NCBI GenBank assembly: GCA_964017195.1
Contig: OZ024896.1
Location: 6,635,442-6,699,441, forward strand
From: Siderastrea radians
Lineage: Eukaryota > Cnidaria > Anthozoa > Scleractinia > Rhizangiidae
Length of the DNA: 64,000 nt
Reading direction: 5' to 3'
The translations under genes and the position numbers were made by a program. Positions within the stretch are counted from its first letter, which is position 1, and every line of letters begins with the position of its first letter. Below the pieces are notes generated by a model, which did no database searches, was not told the origin of the DNA, and worked only from the letters and a program-made list of their open reading frames with translations. Positions 13,101-25,800 of the stretch are shown piece by piece.

Positions 13101-15824
13101 AAAGTGAGAATTATGTTTTTGTAATTGTAGTGAATTGTTATTTTGTAGCCATCATGCAAAATGCCATGAAAGATGATGAATTGTAATGTACGTAATCACG
13201 AAATGACTTTTATTTTCAGTGAAATGTGGACCTCCCTATACCCCCTTAAATTTGGCACCTTGAAAAGTTGGTCTTTTAAACTGGATGGCATGTTTATGAA
13301 GGCAGTGTGTGGATGTAAAGTGACACTGTCAACTATTCTTACCATCAGTTTGAAAAGCCAAATGAAGCAATTGTATCAATGAGAGCCTACAAATAATGCT
13401 CCAGTTTTGCTATATAGTAGCTATCCTTGTGCAAGGAAATTATAATTAATAATAAGTGTCCTTAGCCATGGAAAGCCATGGATTAAAATTTAAAAAGTCA
13501 GGAAACCTGGAAAACTCAGGTGATCTTTTTCAAGTTTTTCCAGTTCCAAGAGTGGCCTTGTTTTGTCATTGGAGGGGTGGGGTCTCATTTGTAGTAATGG
13601 ATTCAAAGGAGCATGAAACTGTGCACCTTCCCTGTATGCTAAATATAAAGCAAGTTTTGGAAAACAAGGTCAAGTTGAGGTTGTTAATTTGTATTATTTA
13701 AATCTAATTACGTTTTGCTATGTATCTTTAGACCTTTTGATTGACAAGCTTCCCTCGTCACAAACAGCAGAATCCTGGCAGGGTCGCAAGATAACTGTGG
13801 TGTGTGCTGTTAAGATTCCTGAGGGAGACACAAGAGCAACATTCTCTTGGATGCATATTCCATCAAACAAAACTATCGCCAGAGAATCCCATGAGGATAC
13901 AAGAAGTAAAAGCATCTTGACATTAACCACATATGAGGATGAAGACTTCGAGGCACTTCAGTGCAGGGCTGAGACTAAAGCCACTGTGAAATTTCATGTC
14001 ATCAACATCACTAAGCTGAGTAGGTGTAAACTGTATTTAAATCTTTTAAGGAGAAATTTGTTAGAGCTGCAAAAGTTTCTAGTTGTGAAAACTGAAGACT
14101 TAGAACCTTAAGTTTGTTCACATATATATGCACTTCAGCATGCATTAATACACTTTAATTAGCATTTCATTTTTAAAAGAGCAACTTGTTAATTGCTTTT
14201 GATGTTTACATTGCCATGGGAAAAAAGAAAGAATGCCATGACATCATATAAGACTCCGTCCCTTTAAAAGCTGTTACCCATTAGGAGCCTGTGATCCCTG
14301 TGCACATAAGCACAGGGCACACAGGAAACTTGCATGGGCTCCTAAGTTTTGGCTGGGAGAGCTAAACATTCCATAGCCTAGGCATTCAGGACTGTGAAAC
14401 ATTTTGCAGCTAACAGTCTTGTCTTTCCTCAATTTTAGTGTTAAATTGTTATTTTTTTGGCACTGCAGACTCTCCAACGGAACCTAGAAATCTCAAGGCA
14501 GAAAGGTCTTTTAACAGGGAAACTGCTCGGCCATTTATTCGACTTCGCTGGGACCCTCCTAGAGATAATGGAGGAGCTGATATTGAGAACTACATCATAT
14601 CATACCTACCAAACGGATTGTCGTGGAAGTCAGCAACAACAGAAGAGACTGACGAAACTGAATTTAATGATCTGAAACTTCCCAGTGGGAACATATACAT
14701 TGCCAGAGTCAGAGCCAGAAATAAGGCGGGCACTGGGCCATCGTCAAATGAGGTGGAAATAAACCTTGGTACGTCTTGTTTTCTGTTAGTTTTATTGGCA
14801 CTAAATTACTGTTAGTAAAAATAAGCATGATGGAGGCTACCCAAGGGAAAAAAATCAGAAGTTTGAACAAATTATGGTACATGACCAATAGGATAGGTGC
14901 AAATGGGATGTGAGGGTGAGGTTCCATTCCACCTGCAAAGAGTCAAGATGTCTTTTGTATGGGTTGACCTTAAAACTTGAATGTCATCAGCATCTCATTT
15001 TCTCCTTTCAGTCAGCAGCAAAGAAAGGACATGTTTTGATTTACAAAAGAATAAGAAAAGCTTTTAATTAGTAAACAGGCATGGCATTAAATTAGAAACT
15101 CCCTGGTAAACATCCCACGCAGGATCTTAAAAGATCCTGTTACTTTGTTACAGGATCCTAACCTAATGTCGGAACATGACCTGGAAAGGGGCGGGGTGCC
15201 TGTTAGGGTATGGTTTTTGTCTTCTCTGTCCTGAACAGAGTATACAATTTTCTGCGAGTCTGTCCTAAACAGGGTCCGAACTTGCCCTAAACAGGGTATA
15301 AATGCATGATCTTTGTCATTAAATATGGCTTATACAGTATTCAGCAATCCTAGATCAGATACATTTGCCAGTCTTTTAAACACTTTAAAATTGTGTTAAA
15401 CAGGAGAATGCAGATTTTGTCATTCATTTTGTCCTAAACAGGGACCTAAAGTAGGTGTTGTCCTACACGGGGTTGGTATAATTAGGACTTTTTTTTATCC
15501 TAAATGGGTCAGGGTTTCAGACCCTCAGTGGCACCTCTACACCCAAACATGGGTCAGGTTGCCCCCATTCCCATGGGGAACATGATAAGTTTTTGTTGAA
15601 GTTTTCCTATAAAATCCTGTAGAATCTTTTTAGGATTAATATCTCTACCACTGGGCTGAAGTTTTTGCAGCAGTTATCTATGAGTATTACTAATTTGATC
15701 ATATTGAACATTCTCCCTAGAAGACGATCCGATGGGCGGTCGCCTTTCTGACAACATGGCCCAACACCACCTCCCAGAGGTTTGCCTGTTATTATTGTCC
15801 TTTGTGGTCAGCTGGTTTCTGTAG
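10174..15824 (+). CDS. Secreted or GPI-anchored Ig/Ig/FN3 cell-surface protein, five exons, 374 aa
   Basis: Exons: 10174-10234, 10318-10689, 13732-14019, 14469-14768, 15721-15824. All four introns are GT-AG and phase 1, the usual phase for shuffled extracellular domains, and the joined length is 1125 nt. Residues 1-23 form a signal peptide (hydrophobic core IICLFTTLFALA). Residues 28-144 look like a V-type Ig domain with an F-strand DSVTFFC (C124), but a Trp (W50) stands where the B-strand Cys belongs and the C-strand Trp is not evident. Residues 162-240 are a canonical Ig domain (C169, W184, C222) with N-glycosylation sequons at N190 and N236. Residues 242-340 are an FN3 domain (RLRWDPP, YIISY, ARVRARNKAGTG). 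The protein ends in a short Asp/Gly-rich spacer, then CLLLLSFVVSWFL directly before the stop: a GPI-attachment type signal with possible omega residues around S350-N352. A very short membrane anchor is the alternative. There is no cytoplasmic tail. Likely role: adhesion or recognition at the cell surface. Specific family not recognised. Confidence 0.8.
12590..12840. repeat. Small degenerate tandem repeat in intron 2 of the Ig/FN3 gene
   Basis: Three irregular copies of a unit with ACTTGGCACAAAAGCT (also as ACTTGGCATAAAAGCT), followed by TTGCACATGAATTTATT or TTGCACACAAATTTATT and the word GATATCTTAAGTCA or GATGTTACATTAAGTCA. Lies between exons 2 and 3. No function inferred. Confidence 0.5.
15110..15560. 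repeat. Repeat block with CCTAAACAGGGT words in intron 4
   Basis: The word CCTAAACAGGG or a close variant recurs at least four times between 15236 and 15450, and the block ends with GGGTTTCAGACCCTCAGTGGCAC. A related ending (GGGTTTCAGAGTCCCAGCGGCAC) occurs at 63286-63315. The right half therefore belongs to a dispersed family also present near the end of the window. Confidence 0.5.
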
Positions 15825-16599
15825 AAATTGAAGGGAGAAATATTTTGAACAAACAAGATGACACAGGAAACAAACAGGAATCTGGCTGAAACACTGTGGG
15901 TGACTGTACACTGTAGAGCTTTGCAGTTAAAAGCTCAACAAATAAGCTGGAATGCAAGAATGAGAGTAATTTAATATATTAAATTACATGGAATACAGTA
16001 GGAAATGTTATATAAAAGATAAATTAAAGGTGGATTTCCATGTTTATAGAAAAGTCAGGTGCAATTCGAGAGCCACTATGATTTTAAATTAATTGAATTA
16101 ATTAATTAATGTTAACTGTATGAGTTCTTTTTACTTTCTTGGTTGAAAATTTGCAAACTGAATCCCACTCACCTTATTTAACCTAATAGACTAGGGAATG
16201 CAAATTATTGCTTTTGGAGTGTATGCTTATAGCTAATGGAAATTATTAACTTATTGATTGCATTGATTTATTTTGCAATATTGCAACCAGTCCACTCTCC
16301 CACTTACAAAAAGGTTGGAATTGTTTTATTTTATTTTCCTAGATTGACCAGTACAACTTTTGAAGAACTCTAAATTGCAGTTATTGTAAAGCTGGATATT
16401 TGCGTAAATATAATATATATATTTGTATTCAAAACTAAAAGCAGATATTTAATTTAATTTATTCATTATAGAGGAGATACCAGAGGAAAAATTAATATGG
16501 TGCTTAATTTATTTTATTCCCCAGAATTTACATGATTATTATTGTATATGGGGAAAAGCACATTCAGTTTTATTGGAACTGCATTCATTTGTTGTTTAA
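15825..16599. other. 3' flank of the Ig/FN3 gene
   Basis: AT-rich sequence after the stop codon. No canonical AATAAA lies close by. ATTAAA occurs at about 15978-15983 within AATATATTAAATTAC and is a weak candidate poly(A) signal. Otherwise nothing was recognised. Confidence 0.3.
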
Positions 16600-16920
16600 C
16601 TTTTAAGAGTGGGAATCCTGTGGTCATTTATCTGAGCATTTTAGACTAGAATTCCTGTGGTCATTAACCTGAGTTTTGACTGGAACCCTCTTGCCAAGTG
16701 GGTATCCTGTGGGCATTTACTTGGGTTTAGAGAGGTGCCCCTGTTGTTGTTGTTTAACTGCATTTAGATTGGGAGTCCTGTGGTCATTAGCAGGGGGTTA
16801 GAGTGGAAAGCCTGTTGTCATTTAACTGGATTTACGGTGGAAATCCTGCGCTCATTTAGTACTTGGGTCTAAAGCAGAGAACCTGTTATTGTTTAACTGG
16901 GTTTTAGAGTGGTATTGATC
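16600..16920. repeat. Decayed minisatellite, about 40-60 bp period
   Basis: Successive variants of the unit 'GTGGGAATCCTGTGGTCATT... (A)CTGGGTTTTAGA' occur roughly eight times (for example TCCTGTGGTCATTTA, TTCCTGTGGTCATTAA, ATCCTGTGGGCATTTA, GTCCTGTGGTCATTAG, GCCTGTTGTCATTTAA). Unit length varies and copies are diverged, so the array is old. Confidence 0.6.
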
Positions 16921-17325
16921 GACTTGAAACCCTACTGATATTATTTAGCCAATTAAGGCATAATCCCAGTAATTTTGCTACTTAAGACAAATGCTACTTA
17001 AGTACAGTTGTAGACAATCGGATGATGTTCTGTAGCTACCTCCTCTGCAGTACCACAACAATTAAAAGGCGTGATGGTTCAAGTGCATATGAAGTGCCAG
17101 TGTTGTCATAAAATCCAAATTACTCCGATTTAGCTTTACTCTAGTCTACAGGCTGGTCGTCTTATAAGAAACATTTCCATTTTTAATTCTCAACCTTAGA
17201 GTTTAAATTTTGAAGAATTGGCCTATTGAAGCAACAGGTCTGAAGCTTGGTTGATTTCTTAATGTTTTAGTTCAAAATAGGGAACAAATAGTGCATCTCT
17301 TGAATAAGCTGTTTTTTTTTAGAAA

Positions 17326-17631
17326 AAGTAAAGCCTGGTTCTCATATGCCGTTGACCTACCTGCGACATGCATAGTCGCTGGTACTGCGCGGGATACTGT
17401 TCCGATATAAGAACAGAAGTCGCTAGCAACAGAGATCATCCCAGTCTTTGCTGCCAGCATGCCTGCAAAGTTGACTCGAGGTTCAACTTCGCAGGCGTGC
17501 CAGCGGTAAAGACCTGTGACATATCTTGTTGCCGGCGGCGTAATTTTCCCATATGTCGGAACAGTATTCCAGGCAGTACTGGTGGCTTTGTCGCAGGTAG
17601 GTCAGCGGCATATGAGAACCAGGCTTACTAA
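17326..17631. mobile_element. MITE with AGCCTGGTTCTCATATGCC termini
   Basis: AGCCTGGTTCTCATATGCC, followed by GTTGACCTACCTGCGAC, on the left is matched in inverted form on the right (GTCGCAGGTAGGTCAGC, then GGCATATGAGAACCAGGCT). Arms are about 37 bp. The interior has a second, shorter palindrome around 17450-17500 and no coding capacity. TA-rich flanks give no unambiguous target duplication. Confidence 0.75.
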
Positions 17632-19090
17632 ACCAATTCTTCAGATGTAAAACCTTCAGGACCGCCAAAAAGCAGAAGTATATGTAAAGTTTTTACATGA
17701 TACATATGACCAGTCTATGTTTCAAAGTGGAGCTAAATTGGAGCAATTTGGACATAAAGGCCAAATCGGCACTTATGCCTTTCTTTGCGTGACTCCTTTG
17801 AGTAATATTCATTGGAATTAGAAATGATTTTAAAAATCTTTGGTTCGTAGCCAGGCATGATTAAAAATCGAAATGGTTAAAAACGTTGACACTGGCTTTA
17901 AGAAACTATATTAGGATGTTTCGGTTGCTGCTGCAACTTTCTTCAGTTAAAAATGTAAATGACTAACGAAGTCCCTTGGTGTTATATGAATAGAAATTAA
18001 AAACATACAATAAATTTGAAAACACAAGAAATGTGATAATCAACGTTCTAAGAAAAAGGGATTTAAAATTCTTCATGAGAGTTTTAACAATAGTGTAACA
18101 ATTGTTGATGTGTTCCAAGGAATTCTTAGTGTTTTTATATACGTTTGGGATACTCTTAAGTTTCTTAAAGCCAGACTGTGTCAACTTTTTTAACCATTTT
18201 GATTACAAATGACTTGCAATTGCAATAAATAGCGGGGTGTTTTAAAAGTGAACTGTGGTGTTTTTTCAAAAAAACGTCCAAAAAAATGAAAGTAAAAGTT
18301 GAATAGGACTTCCCTCTTATTTGAGTTTGCCTTTTTTATACTAAGTAATAAATACATTTTAAGGATGGTGTTTAAATTAAATTGTAACATAACTTAGAGG
18401 CAAGATAATTTAATTTGTAAACAATTAAAATTGCCAACACTGGAAACAAGAATTGTGGTTCTTAGTCATCTTCTGTCTTATGGGCACTTGTGGGAACAGC
18501 TGGGGAGAAAAAAATTGACAGTGAAAGTTATTTTGAAGTTGTAGGTTAGGAGAGCATTTGATTCTTATTTTCCAAACTGTTTGTTTATGTATGGAAAAAG
18601 GAATAGAGATGGAGCATTATTCAACATGCAAGTTTCAAAAAGCAGCCATCCTCAAAGACCCGAGGGAAGATAGTGGGACAAGGGAAATTGAAAACTGGAA
18701 GGAAATAAAATTGGTGAATAAAGGTTGATTTCCACTGTTGCGTAAATTTTATGTGCGTACGGGCGTGAATTTAACTGGCTTTACGTGCGCAAATAAAATT
18801 AGGCACGACGTATGAATGGCTTAAGTAAACGTAAAAAGTTGAAGGTTTTCAACTTCATCAGAGTGAATCACAAAGTCCGTTAGCCCTTCGTCAGAACGAA
18901 TTCCCTCTAAACCCCCTTGTTTGCCTTAATTCTTACCCCCCCCCCCCCCAGCAAACCTGGAACCAATATTCTCCACAATCCCCAGAAGCAAGTTGAAAAG
19001 GGGAGAAGTTGTTGGTAAAATGGCGTGAATTTTATCTCAAGACCAGAATAATGCAATTAGGACACTTTACTTTTTTTAATATCTCAATTT
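17632..19090. other. Intergenic, nothing recognised
   Basis: Space between the 3' ends of the Ig/FN3 gene (+) and SNRPA1 (-). A short C run sits at 18946-18959. No exon or structural RNA was seen. Confidence 0.3.
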
Positions 19091-19096
19091 ATTTTC
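19091..19096 (-). other. SNRPA1: Candidate poly(A) signal of SNRPA1
   Basis: TTTATT on the + strand is AATAAA in the sense of SNRPA1, the first canonical hexamer downstream of its stop. It would give a 3' UTR of about 0.8 kb. Unproven. Confidence 0.35.
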
Positions 19097-19870
19097 TACA
19101 AAAAAGTATGTTTCAGGAAATACTTTATAAAACAAGTGAAGTATGGTTGACACTTTAGCCAGAATTGCTGTAATAGAAGTCCTGTTGCTATGGACTTTCT
19201 TACATGTACCCTTCCTGTTAATGTGAGAATGAGATTCCCCCAAATAATAAAATACAGGAATTTTGGCTATCCTTCATACAAGAGCTGAAAATGTAAAAGT
19301 CTTAAAATTTGTCCTGTTTTGAAAAAATTTGAATGTTTAGTAAAATGTGTACAGCTTTTTTTGTGGCATAGACCTTACAGCTGATTATCTAAGATGGCAA
19401 AATCTTATCTGATTGGTCCAAGTAGAAAAAAACAGAAAAGTTTCTGTATGTACTTAACAACTGAAAACTTGGCAGAAAAGCAATATAAATAATTCTAGTT
19501 ACAGACATTCATTATGAAATGAAATGTTGGCTGTACCAAATGGTTAGGCTGAGAATACAGGTGCCTCCATCTTTACAGGTTCTTGAAGGGTGTTATGATT
19601 AGTTCAAGCAGAAAATGCCAAGAGTGGGAGACAACTATATTCACAAGCTACCATATGGCAAACTTAAGGAAAATAAGACTATGTTAAATGTACATTTCAA
19701 TCCCCTCAGTTCCTTTGTCAGTGAAATCCTGTGACCAAACAAGAACTGTTGAGAAGCACTTTTCTAAGGAGCTGAATGTCTCAACATTTTGCAATATTTG
19801 GTGTTTGTATTTCAGTTTGTACTTGGTCACTGTATTTAGTGATACGGTTCATACAGGATACTGGGTCCAC

Positions 19871-22800
19871 TTATGTGCCATTTGTGATGTCTTCCATCTC
19901 TTCATCGACATTTGCATTCCGCTGGTTCCTTCCTGGTACCTGGCCTGTTCTTAATAGCATCTCTAATCTTTGTACCTCATCTAGAGAACGAGCATTTGCA
20001 ATGGCAGCCTGGAAATAAAGAACATTTAAAAGCAATGTTCATTTTAGTGAGACATGACAATCAACAGTCAAGATGATTAAGGAATAAGGTGTTTTACTCA
20101 ATATTATAGGTACCTAACAGTGACCACAGTTCATACTGCATAGTCTCTGAGTTTGTTTACAATTTTTTTTTTGAATTTGCTCAGACACGTTACACCTCAG
20201 TAACAGCGCATACAGAGAAAATCACTTCATCGTGCTGCCACTATAACTTATAATCAATATTCAAAGCAGAGAACATTACCCAGCAGTTACTACAGTATAT
20301 GCTGTTACCTTAATAGCAGCGATGTCCCTTGTAGGTGGTGGTAGAGGTTGGCTTGGTACAGGCCTTGCACCAGCTGGAGGTCCTCCAGGAACAAACCTAC
20401 AAATGAGCCAGAATAAGTGAATTAACAACATGGATTTACATCCATCACAGTTAAGGTGTCTGCCGAGAGATCTGACATTATTTTTTAAAGTGCTACAATG
20501 ATGATTCTCTTTTCTCTTAAGATTTTTGAAGTGTATCACCTAATTAAATAATCCCCATGTCAAAATGTACTCTCAAATTCCAATGGGAAGTACGATTATT
20601 TTAGCAGTAATTCTCAGATTCCCTTTGCAGCTATTTCTTGATTAAAAAATGTTGGCCAAGTTAATTCGAGAGCACCGTGATGTCATATTTGCAACCTGTT
20701 TCTATCAAACGTGGCCACTTCACTTGGCGAAACAAACATACTTATTAATATAAAAATTTCATTTTGCAAATTAAATGAAAAACAAACAGTACAAGGAAGC
20801 CCTCTTAATTTGACCATCAACTGGCCATAATAATGTGTTCGGATTAACGGGCTTTCAAATTTTATGAAACTGATTATTGATCAGCTTTTTAGGGCTGAAA
20901 AAAAAACATGCTCATAATCAGCTTGCCCTACCAATGGGGTGGTGGAAAGTTGAAGTCCCTCTGTAACACAGAAATTAAATGCAGACTTCTCAATCTACAA
21001 TGTACCAACTTGGAAGTTACTATCGCAGAGAACTGACCAAGTTGAACAGTTCTGTTGCATAATCATGATGTAATTTTTGCTTAAGTTGCCAATTAATGCA
21101 ATTGTGAGAAGGCAAAATTGCAAGATAATGCATATCACACTGACAATACTCTTTAATCCTATAAACATGTATATATACATGTACTATACTCAACTTACAT
21201 CTTTGCCTTTTTCCCCTTTGGACCACCTTCTTGACCCTTTTTGCCACTAAACATTCGTTTAGCAGCCTCTCTTTCCTGAAACAAGAATTAAACTACATGT
21301 TATTAAATGATCAAACCTTAGAAAGTCTGAACTTTCCTTGTAGCAAATGTGTGGTTCCACAAAATATCCATACCCACCCCATGGATGGTTTTTGGAAATT
21401 CTGAGGGGGGGGGGGTCTCACACACCAAAATTTTGTATAGGAAAGTACGCAGCTAAACTGGAATTTCCAGCGGGGCGAGGGGATTCAAACGAAAAAACCA
21501 TCCATGGGGGAGGTATGGATATTTTCTGGAACAACAGAATGGAATTCTATTTCATATATTCATAATTTCATCTTCATCTTTCCCGGGTATATTACGAACC
21601 AATTTAATGACCAGCTCCCAGTTGGCTTGTTAGCTCAATTGGTTAGAGCGCTGCACCGGTATCGCAGAGGTCAGGGTTCGAATCCCGGCAAGCCTTATTT
21701 TTTCAGGCTTTCTTTTCGCAACTGCATAGTTGCGTTAATAACTGCGAGGATCTTCTTTACATTTATTTCTTCATTCCGCAGTTCAAATATGTGAATTTCA
21801 TATGTTCATAATTTCATCTTCATCTTTCCCGGGTATATTACGAACCAATTTAATGACCAGCTCCCAGTTGGCTTGTTAGCTCAATTGGTTAGAGCGCTGC
21901 ACCGGTATCGCAGAGGTCAGGGTTCGAATCCTGGCAAGCCTTATTTTTTCAGGCTTTCTTTTCGCAACTGCATAAGTTGCGTTAATAACTGCGAGGATCT
22001 TCTTTACATTTATTAGAATGGAATTCTAGTTGACTGCACCCAGCAGAATAAACAAACTGTTCCATTTACATGTTTCCTGTCCCCATACTTAATTCTCTGC
22101 TGGAGTGCACAGTGCCTAGGCAAAACAATTACAACAGAAATTCCCAGTTGTTGTAAATTCCTAGAAAAGAAGGGAGAACCTCTAGATTCCTGCGTAGTGA
22201 TCAAATGAATGGGTATTATATAATGACTTGCTGGCAACTTTAATTTACTACTCACTCTTTGTTTGATCCGCTGGAAGTCTAGCACCCTTAACTGCGGCAG
22301 TTTGTTGATGACATATAATCTGTAGTGAGGTTTGTTTGTCACTGGATTTCGAAGCAAGCTGCAAAGAAAGACAAGAACATCAATACATGTATCTCAAATA
22401 CACACTGTACCATCACTTGGTTAGTTCATTTGACAGGGTGGCATAATGACGATTGGGAGGTCTTGGATTCACATCTCAGCTAGACCACCAACCAGGCTTC
22501 ACAGTGGGAAAAGATGATTGTGATTGTGTTTTGCTTATGAATCATGATGTCCACACTTGAAGAAAGAGTACGGTAATTTTGGATTTATTTATCCATTTTC
22601 ATATTTTTGTTTCTCTGGCCAAGTGAAAACTAGGAGTCTGGGGAAATTGCTGTCCTGGTCAAATAATCATAAGGCAGATGTTGGAGTCAAGTCCTCTTTC
22701 TTGAGCCAGGTGCAAAGAAAACATCCTCATTCAAAAAAAATTAAGCTTCAGATGAAGTAGCTCTGGCACACCTTACAGATACTGCTATGCAGAATATGTG

Positions 22801-25800
22801 TGAGGGGCCAAAATCTTTGTGTTTTGTACATGTAATTTAACTTTTGTTCATGGGTGTACTTTCCTGCTTCTTAGAAAAAATCATAACTGAGAACAGTTTT
22901 CATTATTGTGGTCATAGATGCCGTAACTAATTATCTGCTTGTAATTGGACTAATGTTCAGCACATGGGAAGTACATCACTGGTGATTCAACTGAGTGTGC
23001 TGAAGTCAAATTTGTGATTTTTACTTTAAAGCAGCTCATTACCTCAGGTATTTGAGAGTCTTAATTGACTTCAGTGGGTCCAACTCTTTCTGCGAAAAGA
23101 CAAATATATGATTAATAAAATCCTCACATACATGAAAGTTAACTTAACGATACACATCTGATACTACTGTAAATGCAGCTGGGTGGCAAATTTATGAAAA
23201 CTAAAGGTGCGGACACCAATGCATCATTGCCCACAATATTATGTACTTGTATGGTACTTGTAATTTGCTGTGACAACCCTTTTCAATAAGAGAAACAGGA
23301 GCCTTGGTTAAATTTTAATCTCAGGTTAATGATAACTGGCTTTCAAACAACCAGGTCCAGTACTATTGTTATTTAAAACAAATGATGCTTTATGTGTGTG
23401 TTTTTGTGTGATTTTGGATGGAAAAAAAACTTGTTCATTCAATACAGTCAGATGAAAATAATAGAAAACATCCCTTGGCACTTTCAGAGGGTGTCTGTTT
23501 CTACTTGATAAAGGCATTCCATAAATAGAGGTACATGTAGAATTCACAGTACTTTAATTAAAGTAACCATAATCAAAATTAGGTTAATTTGGGAGTAAAC
23601 TTTTGGCATTGATAACTGTCCAGGAAATAGAGCGTGAACATCAATTGAAGGGGGGCCTGGAATAAAGCCCCAAGTGACTTGTGATGAACTGCCAAATTCT
23701 CCTTCCAATTTTCCTTGTCTATGTTTAGAAATCACAGGGAGAATTTGATATTAGATCAGGAGACATTTAGGGCCTTCTTCCACACATCCCTTCAATTTTT
23801 CATGTACGGGACTGCTAAATACAGATTTTACTGAGTAATAAAATCAGAGGGAATTAAACTTAAGCCTACCAATTCCTGCATGTTGTTTGATGTCATAACT
23901 ATTGTTTCCAATTGTGGGAGGTTTTCTTCAATCTCCTCAGCTATTCGACTACAAGAAATAAAGAAATACAGATTTTAACAAGGGGAGAAATTACCAGAAA
24001 TGAAAATACATGTAAAGTACAACTTGTAACTAACCAAAGTAGCTTTGTAGTGTGACATGTTATTACAGTACAAGAAGAACCACTGAAGCAGTGAATTGTA
24101 AGCAAATGCGAGTTTTGCAACTAAAGATAAGAATAAGAAACCTACAGCTGTATGTTAATCATTAATAGGGTAACTTGAACAAAGTATCTTACAGCTGTAG
24201 TATTAATTTTTAACCCTTTAATGCCCAAGAGTGCCATATGGCACAAAATGCCATTACATGCTCAATATTTGGTCAATTTGTGTGAAATGTGCACAACCAA
24301 AAGATCTTGGAAAGATCTGCACATTGAAGGCATAAAATTGAGCCCCCCTCCTATATGACACTTGATTTACCACCCCTCCAACATTTGGAACATTTTCCCT
24401 TTGTAATTTTAGGTTCAAGTTGATATCTGACAACAAGCAGTGCACCGAGAGCTGCAAATTTAGCTATACATTGTAGTTTAGGGGTATGCCCAATATGTAT
24501 GAGGAACAGGGAAATTTTAAATGTTTTTCTTTTTTCATTTTGGATACTTCTAAGTCTAATCTGAGACATCCTCCATCCCTGTTGGTGTGATTTACAGCAC
24601 ACCCCAGAAATTACCTTTCAAATGGTATATCACGTGGGGTCTACCAGTTCATCATTGCCAACTTAGAAAAACTTGGCATTTACTTTGGGCAGGAAAAGGG
24701 TTAAATGCCATAAGAATAATTAATTTTTTTAATTTTGAAGCCACTAGGACACCTAGGTATACTTTTGTAAAATACATGATCACTTTTAGAGAAACATCAT
24801 GTTAAATTCACCTAATCTTTTTACAATAAACTATATGTGGAAGCAAGCCTCCATGACAGCCACTTTGAACCTATTAACAGCCATGCCATCCAAACTAGCT
24901 GTAGCTATAAGGGACCATGCCCTTGTTGGTTTTGTGACATAATTACTTTTATTAACATCAGATCTTGTTGACAAACAACTGATGTGTATTTCATCTTAGT
25001 TAAGGATGTACAGTATTTCAATTCTGGGTGACGCCATAAAGTTTTTGAGACTCATGTACATTACCAGCTTACCTTTCTCCTATGGTGGTCCAATGAACTT
25101 ACCAGTTTTCAGTGGCAAAATATATATTAGAAAATGTTAGATACTGTTTGCCAATACTGCACATCATTACTTGTGCATTTTACTACCATTTATCTAATGC
25201 AAAACAACAACGTAACTATAAAGTATTTCAACCACTGGATAAAGGAATCGATTCTTTGAAGATGTGGGTCCTGGTGCAAAACTAATTTGTTGTTTCTATC
25301 CAAGGTCTATTGTAAATTAAGTGAATATGATTGGCTAAATCCTCATTGAATGTCAAGGGACAATTGGATGATGGTTGCCCAAAATGAATATTAACCCAGA
25401 AAGCAAAGCTTCAAGGGCTAAGCAGACCAAATTCAAGGGAAACTACTGGTATCAGACAAATATTCCCAAGACAAAAGTAATCTGCTCTTGTTATAGTCCA
25501 CCACTTAAGTTTCTTTCAACCAAAAAGTAAAACTGGCATTTACACAGATACTACAGCTTACAGATATACTGATCTGATCTTTTAATTGAAGGTTAGAACC
25601 AAAGAAATGAAAACCATGAAAAATACAGTTGAAGAGAAGGAGATAAGAATTTGAACAAATGTGAGCTGCCTTTTTCAGTTCTATCCATTCCTCACAGGAA
25701 ACTCTAAGTTGTTGTCTAAATTTGCTGAGCATAATGTATAATTCTTTACAGGCTTCATGGTGGTAATTAGTTCATTCACACACGCAATTCACAAAATTAC

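Larger units (their letters stand above)
21550..22014 (+). mobile_element. Dimeric tRNA-like SINE with 14-bp target duplication
   Basis: Two near-identical units of about 240 bp lie head to tail. Each has an AT-rich leader (CATAATTTCATCTTCATC... ACCAGCTCCCAGTT), a tRNA-like segment and a 3' part ending ACTGCGAGGATCTTCTTTAC then ATTTATT. AGAATGGAATTCTA occurs directly outside both ends (21536-21549 and 22015-22028), a 14-bp direct repeat typical of LINE-machinery retrotransposition. The dimer therefore inserted as one event. It is in SNRPA1 intron 6, antisense to that gene. Confidence 0.75.

Noticed and set aside
21624..21940. Two functional tRNA-Thr genes
   Set aside because: C33, short length, stem mismatches and their place inside a retrotransposed dimer argue for SINE-borne tRNA-like segments.
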